This document shows positions 27,149 through 36,386 of a stretch of 64,000 nucleotides of DNA, one piece after another. Position numbers and translations under genes: made by a program. A model generated the notes under the pieces. That model worked only from the letters and a program-made list of their open reading frames with translations. It was not told the origin of the DNA and searched no databases. Source of the DNA: Firmicutes bacterium HGW-Firmicutes-2 (GTDB lineage: Bacteria > Bacillota > Clostridia > Lachnospirales > Vallitaleaceae). Location of the stretch: the NCBI GenBank assembly GCA_002841495.1, contig PGZV01000006.1:62001-126000 (forward strand). Reading direction: 5' to 3'. Within the stretch, counting starts at the first letter, position 1; each line of letters starts with the position of its first letter.

Positions 27149-27215
27149 CGGTTTTGTAAAAACCGTGTTTAAGTTCGGTTTTACAAAAACCGTATTTAAT
27201 AGCGGTTTTGTATAG
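27149..27215. repeat. Tandem 27-bp repeats, each a hairpin, between ilvE and dinB
   Basis: Unit 1 (27149-27175) and unit 2 (27176-27202) each begin CGGTTTT, contain AAAAACCGT and end in a TTTAA segment; a third partial unit starts at 27203. Each unit folds as CGGTTTT-N3-AAAACCG. A further stem ACAAAACCGC/GCGGTTTTGT spans 27131-27157. On the minus strand these lie after the ilvE stop and may act as terminators. Confidence 0.7.
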
Positions 27216-27269
27216 ACTTTATATGAGCTTAAGAACACTTTATTCATTTGAAGTCATTGCATCAATATC

Positions 27270-28340
27270 CTATTGGCTAACTTTGACCGTCCATTGGTAA
27301 GTATCTTCAATAACGCCAGATTGAACACCAGTAATGGTGTCATACAGTCTACGTGCTACCGGTCCGATTTCTCCGTTATGAACGATTAATTGACGACCGT
27401 TCCAGTCAAGTAGACCCACAGGGGAAATAACCGCTGCTGTACCCGTACCGAACACTTCTTCAAGTCGACCTTCTTCATGTGCCAAGTACAATTCATCAAT
27501 AGATATCTGTTTCTCAGATACTTTCATGTTCCAATCTTTAAGTAATTGGATAACTGAATCTCTTGTTACACCCGGTAATATGCTACCTTCAAGAGAAGGG
27601 GTAATAATCTCGCCATCAATTTTAAAGAAAACATTCATGGTGCCTACTTCTTCAATGTATTTTCTTTCAACGCCGTCAAGCCATAATACTTGAGTATAAC
27701 CTTTTTCTTTGGCTTTCATCTGCGCTTTTAAGCTGGCTGCATAATTAGCTCCGGTTTTTGCAAAACCCACACCGCCTTTAACCGCTCTTACATATTCCGT
27801 CTCTACCCATATTTTTACAGGGTTCATACCTTCTTTGTAATAAGCACCAACAGGTGATAAAATGATCATCAGTTTATACATATTAGCAGGACGAACACCT
27901 AAAAATGGATCTGTAGCTATAATAAAGGGACGTATGTATAAAGATGTTCCGGGCAAGCTTGGAACCCAATCTTTATCGACTTCTACTATTGCTTTTATGG
28001 CTTGTAAGACATCCTCTTCGTTCACCTGAGGAATACAAATGCGTTGATTGGTGGTATTGGTTCTTTTTATGTTCATCTCAGGTCTAAAGAGTAAGATCTC
28101 ATCACTTTCAGTCCTATATGCTTTTAATCCTTCAAACATTTCCTGACCATAATGAAACACCATAGCTGAAGGCGCTAGCACCACATCTTGATAGGGGACA
28201 ATCCTGGGATCGATCCATCCCTTACCTTCTTCATAATCCATAATAAACATATGGTCTGTAAATATATTACCAAAGCCCAGATTATTGGGATCCGGTTTTT
28301 CCTTTAAAGTCGTCGCCTTTTCGATTCTTATATTGAGCAT
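27270..28340 (-). CDS. ilvE: Branched-chain amino acid aminotransferase
   Basis: This PLP enzyme (fold type IV) interconverts Val, Leu and Ile with their 2-oxo acids. It has 356 residues, the length of the long BCAT form found in many Firmicutes and eukaryotes. Visible features are FHYGQEMFEGLKAY, the PLP lysine context GFAKTGANYAAS, and GTGTAAVISPVG near the phosphate-binding site. The ATG follows AAAGGGGCTTATTT. It has its own promoter (28401-28428) and no T-box or leucine leader is visible. Confidence 0.95.
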   Translation of the reverse strand: MLNIRIEKATTLKEKPDPNNLGFGNIFTDHMFIMDYEEGKGWIDPRIVPYQDVVLAPSAMVFHYGQEMFEGLKAYRTESDEILLFRPEMNIKRTNTTNQRICIPQVNEEDVLQAIKAIVEVDKDWVPSLPGTSLYIRPFIIATDPFLGVRPANMYKLMIILSPVGAYYKEGMNPVKIWVETEYVRAVKGGVGFAKTGANYAASLKAQMKAKEKGYTQVLWLDGVERKYIEEVGTMNVFFKIDGEIITPSLEGSILPGVTRDSVIQLLKDWNMKVSEKQISIDELYLAHEEGRLEEVFGTGTAAVISPVGLLDWNGRQLIVHNGEIGPVARRLYDTITGVQSGVIEDTYQWTVKVSQ

Positions 28341-28400
28341 AAATAAGCCCCTTTCCCATTTCTACTTCTACAAAAAGCTGTAGAAATTGCGTTACTCCAT

Positions 28401-28428
28401 ATTATAACAGTTCTTCAAAATAATTCAA
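28401..28428 (-). promoter_or_regulatory. Sigma-A promoter of ilvE
   Basis: Minus strand: TTGAAT (28428-28423), 16-bp spacer, TATAAT (28406-28401), about 60 bp upstream of ilvE. Confidence 0.65.
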
Positions 28429-28484
28429 CAAATTTATGGCGCCTTAACTTGTTAAAGTGTGTTCTAAGAGGGACCAGCCAGATT

Positions 28485-29768
28485 TTACTTCAGCGCTTCT
28501 TTAACGTTTAAAATAGCGCACATCTTACCACACATCGAACAAGTCGTATCATCTTCCAGTTCTGCATTTTCGCGATAAGCGCGTGCTTTTGAAGGATCAA
28601 TGGCTAATTCAAACATACGCTTCCAATCCAGATCAACCCTAGCTTTACTCATCTGGTTGTCCCAATCTCTTGCATGAGGTGTTTTCTTTGCGATATCCGC
28701 TGCATGGGCTGCAATTTTTGTTGCGATAATGCCTTCCTTCATATCTTCAACCGTTGGTAAGCGTAAGTGCTCAGCCGGTGTAACATAGCATAAAAAGTCT
28801 GCACCCGCAGCTGCTGCAATCGCACCACCTATGGCACCGGTAATGTGGTCATATCCTGGCGCCACATCGGTCACCAATGGACCTAACACATAAAACGGTG
28901 CACCATGGCATAATTTCTTCTCAAGCAACACATTGGCTTCTATTTCATCCATAGACATATGACCCGGTCCTTCGATAATCACTTGGACATCCTTAGCCCA
29001 TGCACGCTTTGTCAGTTCTCCAAGCGTAATCAGTTCCTGAATCTGGCTGGCATCTGTCGAGTCTGCTAAACCTCCCGGTCGACATGCATCACCTAGACTT
29101 AATGTCATATCAAATTCTGCACATATATCTAACAAGTCATCAAAATATTCATAGTAGGGATTCTCATATCCTGTCAAGCGCATCCATGCAAACATCAAAG
29201 AGCCACCTCGTGAAACCAGATTCATTAAACGTGGGTTTTCAAGAAAAGTTTCTGATGTCTTACGGTTCATACCGGCATGAATGGTCACAAAATCCACACC
29301 ATCTTCCCCATGTTTACGTACCATCGCCAAGAAATCTTCTGGCTTTACATCTTTAAGTTCTTTTTCGAAGAACCCAAATACATCATATACCGGCACGGTT
29401 CCTATCATAGCACCGGACATAGATATAAGCTCTTTTCTAAACTGCTCAGTCTTTCCGTAGTTGCTTAAGTCCATAATGGCTTCTACGCCCATGTCCAGCG
29501 CAACTCTGACTTTCTCAAGTTCCATTTCCGGATCATTACAATCTTTTGAAATACCTAAGTTCACATTCATTTTGGTTCTGAGTCCTTCACCGACACCTTC
29601 AGGATTAATGGATATATGATTTCTATTGGCCGGAATGGCAACAGTTCCTTTAGCTACTTTTTCCCTTAGTAACTCGACATCCATATTTTCTTTTTTGGCT
29701 ACAATCTTCATAATATCCGTTATAATACCTTGCTTAGCTGCGTTCATTTGTGTTGTATAAGTTTGCAT
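28485..29768 (-). CDS. thiC: Phosphomethylpyrimidine synthase (HMP-P synthase)
   Basis: This radical SAM enzyme converts aminoimidazole ribotide to HMP phosphate, the pyrimidine half of thiamine. It has 427 residues, the short clostridial form. The C-terminal cluster motif CSMCGKMC (Cx2Cx4C) is the ThiC radical SAM site. Zinc and substrate regions are seen in [12 protein letters not shown] and [19 protein letters not shown]. The ATG follows CTAGGAGAAAAACG, 10 bp after thiME. It is the last gene of the TPP-controlled operon. Confidence 0.96.
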   Translation of the reverse strand: MQTYTTQMNAAKQGIITDIMKIVAKKENMDVELLREKVAKGTVAIPANRNHISINPEGVGEGLRTKMNVNLGISKDCNDPEMELEKVRVALDMGVEAIMDLSNYGKTEQFRKELISMSGAMIGTVPVYDVFGFFEKELKDVKPEDFLAMVRKHGEDGVDFVTIHAGMNRKTSETFLENPRLMNLVSRGGSLMFAWMRLTGYENPYYEYFDDLLDICAEFDMTLSLGDACRPGGLADSTDASQIQELITLGELTKRAWAKDVQVIIEGPGHMSMDEIEANVLLEKKLCHGAPFYVLGPLVTDVAPGYDHITGAIGGAIAAAAGADFLCYVTPAEHLRLPTVEDMKEGIIATKIAAHAADIAKKTPHARDWDNQMSKARVDLDWKRMFELAIDPSKARAYRENAELEDDTTCSMCGKMCAILNVKEALK

Positions 29769-29778
29769 CGTTTTTCTC

Positions 29779-31167
29779 CTAGAATTTATTTTTTATTTGA
29801 TAGATTCTTTTTGATATGTTTTCATTTTTTTCTTGGTATATGGTTGAAACCATGGCGACACCATCCAGATACCGGGTATGTGTTTGTGTTAACAGATTGG
29901 GTGTAATACCACCAATGCCATATAAAGGCAAATGTACATGATCATAGATTGCTTGTAGTGTTACCAAATCCATTGGAATAGCGTCTTTTTTCGTAGGGGA
30001 AGGAAAAAGTGCGCCAACGCCTAGATAAGTTGCGCCCTGCTTCACTGCATTGCAGGCCTGTTCTATGGTTTTGGCCGTTGCACCAATAACAGCATCACTA
30101 CCCAGTTCAAGCCTGGCTTCTCGGATTGTGGTGTCCTGTATGCCTAGATGCACACCATCTGCCCCAATCTCTTTTGCTAATTTAACATCATCATTAATAA
30201 TAAATGTCGCACCATATTTTCTGGCTAAGGCTTGTAATAATCGACTTTCTTTTAATTTCTCTTCCCATGCTTTATATTTCACACGATACTGAAGATACCC
30301 TACACCGGATTGTAGTGCTAATTCAGTTTTTGGCAAACATGAATCTATAAATGCCTGTTCATCTACAGACTCTTGGGTAATCATGTATATCGGCCCATTT
30401 CTTATTGCCACTTCATCTATGAGATGTTGCTTGTATAAGCCTATACGCTGCTGATGGCGAATCCCTTGAGCAGCTGACTGACTACTTCGCTTCATGCATT
30501 CAAGGGCCTTTAGTATCACTTCATGTAGATGCAAACTTGATCCACATACACGCGTTATAATCAAACTGTTTAGCATACAACCTGCACCTGTAATGCGTTG
30601 TTGTAAAACACTGCCACCTGTAACCGCCCATGTACCTTTTGATGAAGCCACATAATCTGTAGCACCGGTTATAATTACAATGAGTTCTATGTTGTAAATC
30701 TCGTACTTTTTCCACAGGTTTCGTGCCAATTCATGATGTTGTTCACCCATAACGGTCTGACTATCCACACCACAAAATGTCGGACTGATTTCTTCATTTT
30801 GCAAAGATTTTGCCTCTTGAGCGTTACACTTTAGTATGGAGATCCCGCCGGTTTTTAATACATGAATACAGTAATTGAGTCGAAACAGGCTAGCGCTGCA
30901 CCCTACAGGGTCGAGCAATATAATTTTATTATGTTCCTTTGCAACACGATGAGCATGATTCATTTTATCAAATCGCAGTTGATCTGCCGTTCCGATGTTG
31001 ATAACAACACCATCCACTTTGGGAATGATTTCTTCAAACTCTATTGTGGCATCGGACATAATGGGGCGTCCACCAGATGCAATACACATATTTGCCACAT
31101 CTTGCATGGTGACATAATTGGTCAAAAAATGAATGATCGGTCTTTTAGATTCCAAGTGTATGAACAA
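29779..31167 (-). CDS. thiME: Fused hydroxyethylthiazole kinase-thiamine-phosphate synthase
   Basis: The 462-residue protein joins two enzymes: ThiM (about 1-255), which phosphorylates thiazole alcohol and shows [12 protein letters not shown] and [10 protein letters not shown], and ThiE (about 260-462), which couples it to HMP-PP and shows [28 protein letters not shown] and YGIGGITP. No ATG fits; the start is probably a TTG at 31167 or 31155 with GAGGGGG nearby, overlapping thiD by about 11-23 bp. The ThiM end looks short by a few residues. Both active sites look intact. Confidence 0.9.
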   Translation of the reverse strand: MFIHLESKRPIIHFLTNYVTMQDVANMCIASGGRPIMSDATIEFEEIIPKVDGVVINIGTADQLRFDKMNHAHRVAKEHNKIILLDPVGCSASLFRLNYCIHVLKTGGISILKCNAQEAKSLQNEEISPTFCGVDSQTVMGEQHHELARNLWKKYEIYNIELIVIITGATDYVASSKGTWAVTGGSVLQQRITGAGCMLNSLIITRVCGSSLHLHEVILKALECMKRSSQSAAQGIRHQQRIGLYKQHLIDEVAIRNGPIYMITQESVDEQAFIDSCLPKTELALQSGVGYLQYRVKYKAWEEKLKESRLLQALARKYGATFIINDDVKLAKEIGADGVHLGIQDTTIREARLELGSDAVIGATAKTIEQACNAVKQGATYLGVGALFPSPTKKDAIPMDLVTLQAIYDHVHLPLYGIGGITPNLLTQTHTRYLDGVAMVSTIYQEKNENISKRIYQIKNKF

Positions 31168-31912
31168 CCCCCTCGCCTTGACCTACAAAATAGCCATTCC
31201 TAATGGCCTTTGTGACCGTTTTTTTTGCCCCTGTTATTGCCATCTCAATTGTTTTACCGGATGCTAACTCACAGGCAATGGCTGAAGAAAGACAACATCC
31301 TGTACCATGTGTACAACGACTCTTTAAGCGTTCCTCTTTAAACGTTATTATCTCGTTGCCATCATAAAAATAATCAATAGCCTGATTCTCCCAAGTAAAA
31401 TGACCGCCTTTTAATAACACCGGAGTTTGATACATTTGATAGAGCTTTTTACAACTCATTTCCATATCTATCTCCTTCTTAATCCGGATACCTGTTAGTT
31501 TTTCAGCTTCAAAAAGATTGGGTGTTATCAATGAGACTTTTCTAAAAAGCTTATTTAATTCTGTTATTGCCTCCTTTTGAATGAGTAGTCTTCCTGTTGA
31601 AGCACATACCAAAGGGTCTAGGACAATAGGACACTTTCGTTCGTCTAGCCATCTTATTACCGTTTGAATATTCTGGACTGTATAGAGCATCCCTATTTTG
31701 ATGGCAGATATTTCAAAATCTTCATCCATGACAGCCAGTTGTTTTCCAACATCAATGGGTTGAATATGATGGATTCTTTGGGTATTTTGAGCTGTAATGG
31801 CCGTTATAGCAGTTAAGGCATGATGGCCATAGGAGGCTATGGTTTTTATATCCCCTTGTATTCCAGCGCCACCGGAGGAATCTGAGCCGGCAATCGTGAG
31901 TACGTTTTTCAT
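31145..31912 (-). CDS. thiD: Hydroxymethylpyrimidine/phosphomethylpyrimidine kinase
   Basis: This ribokinase-family enzyme phosphorylates HMP and HMP-P to HMP-PP. It has 255 residues from the ATG at 31912, which overlaps the thiW stop as ATGA. The substrate region TIAGSDSSGGAGIQGDIKTI and the anion-hole/catalytic region CTHGTGCCLSSAIA are intact. The order thiW-thiD-thiME-thiC covers salvage and pyrimidine synthesis. No thiazole synthesis genes (thiG, thiH, thiF, thiS) are in the window. Confidence 0.95.
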   Translation of the reverse strand: MKNVLTIAGSDSSGGAGIQGDIKTIASYGHHALTAITAITAQNTQRIHHIQPIDVGKQLAVMDEDFEISAIKIGMLYTVQNIQTVIRWLDERKCPIVLDPLVCASTGRLLIQKEAITELNKLFRKVSLITPNLFEAEKLTGIRIKKEIDMEMSCKKLYQMYQTPVLLKGGHFTWENQAIDYFYDGNEIITFKEERLKSRCTHGTGCCLSSAIACELASGKTIEMAITGAKKTVTKAIRNGYFVGQGEGVVHTLGI

Positions 31913-32436
31913 ACTTTTTCCGTCCACCTTCTCATTATTTTCAGTACATCTGTGGCTTCAAAAATGATCAATGAAAAAATACTGCCGACCGTAGAACTGA
32001 TGCCAAAAGGTATTATAAAGAAAAGAAGACCGACCCGGTTACCCATCAAATAGCTTGCCATGAGTGCTGCTATCATACTGCCTAAGATACCGGTTCCAAT
32101 GACTTCTCCTAAACAAGCCATCCGATGACTTAAAGTTCTTTGACCGGAAAACTGTTTGTATAGAAGACCTGCCAAAGCGGCACCTATCATACTTCCAGGA
32201 AAAGCTAACAAAGAACCCATACCTAACATATTGCGTATCATTGAAATCAAAAATGCATTGATGACTGCGTAAGCCGGTCCGAGCAAAACAGCGCCGATCA
32301 CATTAATAAAATGTTGCATTGGAAAGCACTTTGCTACACCAAAAGGAATATAAAATGTACTCAGTATAACGCCAAACGCTATAAGCATGCCTGAAAGTGA
32401 TAGCTTTAATGATCTGTTACCTTTTAATTTGTTCAT
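31909..32436 (-). CDS. thiW: Thiazole-specific energy-coupling-factor S component
   Basis: This membrane S-component has 175 residues and about five to six helices. In Firmicutes ThiW is predicted to bind hydroxyethylthiazole for import by the shared ECF module. Family stretches are FYIPFGVAKCFPMQHFINVIGAVLLGP and LAFPGSMIGAALAGLLY. The start at 32436 has GGAGG five bases upstream; an ATG three bases earlier is also possible. It is first in the operon, directly after the TPP riboswitch. No ECF ATPase or T-component is here. Confidence 0.92.
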   Translation of the reverse strand: MNKLKGNRSLKLSLSGMLIAFGVILSTFYIPFGVAKCFPMQHFINVIGAVLLGPAYAVINAFLISMIRNMLGMGSLLAFPGSMIGAALAGLLYKQFSGQRTLSHRMACLGEVIGTGILGSMIAALMASYLMGNRVGLLFFIIPFGISSTVGSIFSLIIFEATDVLKIMRRWTEKV

Positions 32437-32510
32437 CATAACCTCCATCTTATGAATGATTAGATGATTCGGGATATGCAGTTTTTATCAATACTTAGAA
32501 ATCTTGAGAA

Positions 32511-32548
32511 AAGAAAAAGCTATTATACAATTTCACCTGTATAATAGC
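32511..32548 (-). terminator. Regulated terminator of the TPP riboswitch
   Basis: Minus strand: GCTATTATACA, loop, TGTATAATAGC, then TTTTTC. It lies between the TPP aptamer and thiW and is the probable expression platform. Confidence 0.8.
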
Positions 32549-32562
32549 CCTATATTTGACTT

Positions 32563-32655
32563 AAGCTTTCCTACGTCGGCATGATCCGAATCAGGTCAAG
32601 GGTCAAAGACAATCGGTCTTCCTCTCAGCCGGCATTCCCGGCTCCCCTAGCGTTC
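32563..32655 (-). promoter_or_regulatory. TPP riboswitch (THI element)
   Basis: On the minus strand the aptamer shows the conserved GGGGAGCC, GGCTGAGAGGAAGACC, GACCCTTGACCTGATTCGGAT and CGTAGGAAAGC blocks in order. With the terminator at 32511-32548 it should switch off thiW-thiD-thiME-thiC when TPP is plentiful. Confidence 0.97.
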
Positions 32656-32677
32656 TATTTAGTTAAGTTACGGGTAA

Positions 32678-32706
32678 AGATTATCATAAAGTTTTGACCA
32701 CGTCAA
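32678..32706 (-). promoter_or_regulatory. Probable promoter of the thi operon
   Basis: Minus strand: TTGACG (32706-32701), 17-bp spacer, TAATCT (32683-32678). The -35 is good and the -10 weak; the position ahead of the aptamer fits. Confidence 0.5.
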
Positions 32707-32832
32707 TACTTTCCTTATGAATATTACAGATTTTATGGGGCATTCGTCTTAAAATGCTAATATTTTATTCTGTTTTGGTCGATATTATAGATAGAATAAG
32801 AACAATGCGTTTAAATATTAGGAGATGATTTT

Positions 32833-33219
32833 ATGAACTATTGGCCAGATGATAAAAGCATCACGGATCACAGGGAAGGACCTGATTTTTGGATGAAATG
32901 GATAAAATTTGCATCCATATTGGCATGGCTTATGGTCGGTGTCATAATCGTCATGTTTGATCAGGCAAGACCTCAGATTTACTCAATTTTAGACATACAT
33001 TATAACAAAGTATCGACAACGACATGGAACCAAGATATTCTAATGAGTACGTTTATCGTATCGATTTGCTCATTTATATTCATATTAATATCCTTATTGG
33101 CTAATGCACAACGGCTCAAAAGAAAAGTGGACCGCGTCCGCATATCCTTAGTGGTTACCATGTTCATATCTCTAGGTTTCATGTTGGGATTATTCATATG
33201 GTACTTGGGTACTTTGTAA
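32833..33219 (+). CDS. Three-helix membrane protein, unknown function
   Basis: This 128-residue plus-strand protein starts at an ATG after TTAGGAGATGATTTT. Three hydrophobic stretches are visible: FASILAWLMVGVIIVMF, FIVSICSFIFILISLLA and LVVTMFISLGFMLGLFIW. The charged linker QRLKRKVDRVR lies inside the cell by the positive-inside rule. I do not recognise the family. It stands alone, divergent from the thi operon and convergent with ung. Confidence 0.75.
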   Translation: MNYWPDDKSITDHREGPDFWMKWIKFASILAWLMVGVIIVMFDQARPQIYSILDIHYNKVSTTTWNQDILMSTFIVSICSFIFILISLLANAQRLKRKVDRVRISLVVTMFISLGFMLGLFIWYLGTL

Positions 33220-33231
33220 TTGAGTATTAAC

Positions 33232-33933
33232 CTATAAGTCTAGTTCCATCTGTTGTGCATAGGGTTTGACTGTCCAATCCACAGCCTCATAACCCATCTC
33301 TAAGAGATGGTTATTTGTGCGGCTAAAAGGTCGGCTGCCAAAAAAGCCCGTCCTGGCAGAAAAAGGTGATGGATGGGGGCTTTTGACAATTCGATGTCTT
33401 GGATTCGTAATCAGAACTTCTTTTTTTATGGCATGATTGCCCCACAAAACAAAAACCATACCCTTACTACGTTCATTTAATAATTCTATAACCCGATCTG
33501 TAAATCTTTCCCAGTCTAGATGTTTATGAGATGAAGGTATTCCCGCTCTCACTGTGCATATGGTGTTGATCATCAAAACTCCTTGTTTGGCCCAGTCAAT
33601 GAGATAGCCATGGTCCGGTATTGGAATCTCTAGATCAGAAGTCAGTTCCTTATAGATATTCTTGAGTGATGGTGGTATCTTTCTATCCGGCATAACCGAA
33701 AAACACAGCCCATGGGCTTGCCCTTGTCCGTGATATGGATCTTGACCAAGTATGACCACTTTAACTTGATCATAATCTGTCGTTTCAAAAGCCGAAAAAA
33801 CTTGTGATTTTGGTGGATATATAGTTTCCTGATTATAGGCTTCCTCAAGTATGGACCACATTTCTTTATAATATGTTTTTTCAAATTCTTCTTTTAATAG
33901 TGTTGCCCATTGTCTATTTTTTATCTTCATCAT
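33232..33933 (-). CDS. ung: Uracil-DNA glycosylase
   Basis: This family 1 enzyme removes uracil from DNA. The catalytic motif is GQDPYHGQGQAHG and the second motif SPHPSPFSARTGFFG is intact, as is VFVLWGNHA. The start is one of three adjacent ATGs after GAAAGGC; 33933 gives best spacing and 233 residues, close to the family norm. Longer starts would add about 40 hydrophobic, unconserved residues. It follows the nitroreductase gene with a hairpin between them. Confidence 0.95.
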   Translation of the reverse strand: MMKIKNRQWATLLKEEFEKTYYKEMWSILEEAYNQETIYPPKSQVFSAFETTDYDQVKVVILGQDPYHGQGQAHGLCFSVMPDRKIPPSLKNIYKELTSDLEIPIPDHGYLIDWAKQGVLMINTICTVRAGIPSSHKHLDWERFTDRVIELLNERSKGMVFVLWGNHAIKKEVLITNPRHRIVKSPHPSPFSARTGFFGSRPFSRTNNHLLEMGYEAVDWTVKPYAQQMELDL

Positions 33934-33957
33934 CATATGCCTTTCACAAACATACAA

Positions 33958-33988
33958 CAGACTTATAAAGCATTGCCTTATAAGTCTG
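33958..33988 (-). terminator. Probable terminator after the nitroreductase gene
   Basis: Minus strand: CAGACTTATAA, loop, TTATAAGTCTG, then TTGTATGTTTG. The T-run is poor, so it may be only partial. Confidence 0.5.
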
Positions 33989-33994
33989 AGGATT

Positions 33995-34537
33995 TTAATA
34001 ATGACCTGGATACATAATTTTGTACTTATTATAATGTACTTTGTGAACATCAAGATCATCTAAGTCATGGGGTACTTTTTCTTCATCCGGATAGCCGATG
34101 GCTATAATCGCTTCAACCATGATATGATCCGGTATAGATAAAAGTGCCTTTACATATGTCTCAGAAGATGTACCCTTCTTTGTAGAGCGTTCTCTGATCT
34201 GAACCCAACAACTGCCTAGACCAAGGCGCTCAGCCTCAAGTTGAATATAGGTAGCTGCTATGGAACAATCTTCAACACACATGTCACTTACCACAGTATC
34301 GCCAATGACCACAATGACAAGGGGTGCCTTACTTACAAACTGGGAGCCATGCTCTTTGGCTTGAGCTAATTCTTTTAACAAATCTTCATCATCCACGACC
34401 AGAAATCCCCATGATTTTCTGCCTCTTGAACTGGGTGCAAGCAAAGCAGCTGTAAGAAGCTTGTCCACTTTCTCACATTCTACTTTATGGGTTTTGTACT
34501 TTCTAATGCTTCGTCGATTCACTAATAAATGAATCAT
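33995..34537 (-). CDS. Nitroreductase-family FMN oxidoreductase
   Basis: This 180-residue flavoprotein of the nitroreductase fold shows NRRSIRKYKTHKV at the N-terminus (FMN phosphate contacts) and APSSRGRKSWGFLVV. Substrate is not predictable; such enzymes reduce quinones, nitro-compounds or flavins with NAD(P)H. The ATG at 34537 follows AGAGGTGAAGACG. It lies 27 bp after the unusual gltX end and 60 bp before ung. It may be co-transcribed with gltX. Confidence 0.9.
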   Translation of the reverse strand: MIHLLVNRRSIRKYKTHKVECEKVDKLLTAALLAPSSRGRKSWGFLVVDDEDLLKELAQAKEHGSQFVSKAPLVIVVIGDTVVSDMCVEDCSIAATYIQLEAERLGLGSCWVQIRERSTKKGTSSETYVKALLSIPDHIMVEAIIAIGYPDEEKVPHDLDDLDVHKVHYNKYKIMYPGHY

Positions 34538-34564
34538 CGTCTTCACCTCTTATTTCAAAGACCT

Positions 34565-36082
34565 CTACTTGGTTAAGGTGTCAAAACTAAGTTTCACTAA
34601 GTTCACATACAATATATAGATTACGTTGATACATTCATAACTATATATTGTATGCGAACGCTTCAAAGATTCTTCTTTTCCTAAAATGGCGGCAATGTCA
34701 AAGGCACCACCCGGTGTGGATTCTTTTCCTGATAAAATGGTTCTAAGAGGCCATAGAATCCGTCCGTTTTTCATACCTTTTTCTTCTACATAGGCCATGA
34801 CCAAGTCATGAAGGCTCTCAATCGTCCATGTATCATGAGCTTCTAATACGGGTAGCAGTAAAGGCAGATCATCCAATGCTGTTTGAGGACTTGTTTTCAT
34901 ACGCTTATGATTATACATATCTATGTTATAATCTGACACTTTTTCAAAAAAATCAATCATATCCGGAATCTCATTGAACTTCTCGATTCTGGGTTGCGTC
35001 AATAAGGCTATGGTTTTCTTATCCAGATGGTCACCAGATAGAACTTTGTCGATTTCTGTCATGGCATAGGATAAAAATGTTGCTTCATCCATATTTTTGA
35101 TATACTCACCATTCATCCATGTGAATTTTTTCATATCAAATACTGCAGGCGCTTTATTTATATGTTTATAGTCAAAGGCCTCCACTAATTCTTCCAACGT
35201 AAAAATTTCTCTGTTATCCGTAGGTGACCAACCTAGAAGTGCAATAAAATTAACGATGGCATCCTTAAGAAAACCTTCTTCAACTAGATCTTCATAAGAT
35301 GAATGACCACTACGCTTGGATAGTTTCTTATGGTTTTCATCTGTAATCAAAGGCACATGGACATAAGTCGGTACATCCCATCCAAAGGCTTCATACAGTC
35401 GGTTGTATTTCGGTGAAGAAGATAGATATTCGTTCCCTCTAACAACATGGGTGATTTCCATAAGATGGTCATCCACCACATTGGCAAAGTTGTAAGTTGG
35501 ATAACCGTCGGATTTCATTAGTACCATATCATCCAACTCAATATTATCTACTGATATTTCTCCATAAATAACATCCTTGAAGATTGTTTTACCTTTGGTT
35601 GGATTGTTTTGTCTGATAACAAAAGGCATACCTGCATCTAATTTTTCTGCAATCTCATCCATGGTTAAATCCAGACAATGTTTATCATATTTAATATTTT
35701 CTTTATTCTCTTCCGCAGTATTTCTAAGTTGTTCCAATCGTTCTTTGTCACAAAAGCAGTAGTATGCTTCTCCTTTGTCAAGAAGCGCCATAGCATGTTC
35801 TTTGTATATGCCTGCTTTGACACGCTCACTTTGGATATACGGACCAAAACCGCCATCTTTGTCCGGACCCTCATCATGAATCAATCCCGTACCTGCCATG
35901 GTTCTATTGATGATCTCTATGGCACCCTCAACCAGTCGTTCCTGGTCTGTATCTTCGATTCTAAGAAGGAAATCGCCACCTTCATGTTTCGCTATGAGGT
36001 AAGCATATAAAGCGGTTCTTAGATTACCAACATGCATCCTCCCTGTCGGACTCGGTGCAAATCTTGTTCGAATTTTACTCAT
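34565..36082 (-). CDS. gltX: Glutamyl-tRNA synthetase with an unusual C-terminal tail
   Basis: This class I synthetase charges tRNA-Glu. It has 505 residues. The signature motifs are [12 protein letters not shown] (HIGH-type) and KKLSKRSG (KMSKS-type). The body is normal to [10 protein letters not shown], where GltX proteins typically end within about ten residues. Here about 35 extra residues follow (starting [11 protein letters not shown]), encoded by a 59-bp palindrome and a further AT-rich segment. The tail is probably a late insertion that is tolerated. The start at 36082 follows GGAGTGAG. Confidence 0.93.
   Translation of the reverse strand: MSKIRTRFAPSPTGRMHVGNLRTALYAYLIAKHEGGDFLLRIEDTDQERLVEGAIEIINRTMAGTGLIHDEGPDKDGGFGPYIQSERVKAGIYKEHAMALLDKGEAYYCFCDKERLEQLRNTAEENKENIKYDKHCLDLTMDEIAEKLDAGMPFVIRQNNPTKGKTIFKDVIYGEISVDNIELDDMVLMKSDGYPTYNFANVVDDHLMEITHVVRGNEYLSSSPKYNRLYEAFGWDVPTYVHVPLITDENHKKLSKRSGHSSYEDLVEEGFLKDAIVNFIALLGWSPTDNREIFTLEELVEAFDYKHINKAPAVFDMKKFTWMNGEYIKNMDEATFLSYAMTEIDKVLSGDHLDKKTIALLTQPRIEKFNEIPDMIDFFEKVSDYNIDMYNHKRMKTSPQTALDDLPLLLPVLEAHDTWTIESLHDLVMAYVEEKGMKNGRILWPLRTILSGKESTPGGAFDIAAILGKEESLKRSHTIYSYECINVIYILYVNLVKLSFDTLTK
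34601..34659. repeat. 59-bp palindrome inside the 3' end of gltX
   Basis: Arms of about 23 bp, GTTCACATACAATATATAG... and its complement ending ...TATATTGTATGCGAAC, flank a short centre. It begins right after the codons for the expected GltX end and is translated in frame. No second copy is seen in this window. A palindromic (MITE-like) insertion or a structured 3' element would both fit. Confidence 0.75.
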
Positions 36083-36249
36083 CATCTCACTCCATCTTTA
36101 TGCTCGACATTCAATGTCAATGTCTACTGAGCTTAATATGCCTTACGGTCAAGGCGCTTGAACGTCATACTTTCATTATTATAACATAGGATAGTAGGGC
36201 TCACAATCCGATTTTTGTCGTATAAATATTAGTCACAACCATTCACTGG

Positions 36250-36278
36250 TTTACTATTTGACGCTCACAGGCTATAAT
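36250..36278 (+). promoter_or_regulatory. Probable promoter of the M23 lipoprotein gene
   Basis: TTTACT (36250-36255), 17-bp spacer, TATAAT (36273-36278), about 105 bp upstream of the start. The -35 is weak. Confidence 0.5.
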
Positions 36279-36386
36279 GTTAAAGACACAACATTATTTA
36301 AGAAATTTATGATGAGGTCGAGAACATACACTATAAATCAATCTTACAAGTTTATACGTTCATATAGATATTGGAGGCAAAATACT

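Noticed and set aside
27149-27215. Short repeats that could be read as a CRISPR array
   Set aside because: There are no spacers: the 27-bp units are directly adjacent and differ from each other, and there are no cas genes.
27107-27270. LexA (SOS) box upstream of dinB
   Set aside because: No GAAC-N4-GTTC-type site is present.
33934-34059. Longer N-terminus for Ung
   Set aside because: The added residues are unconserved and the stretch contains the hairpin and ribosome site.
36258-36386. Longer N-terminus for the M23 lipoprotein
   Set aside because: The upstream start has no ribosome site and would bury the lipoprotein signal; the ATG at 36387 has GGAGG.
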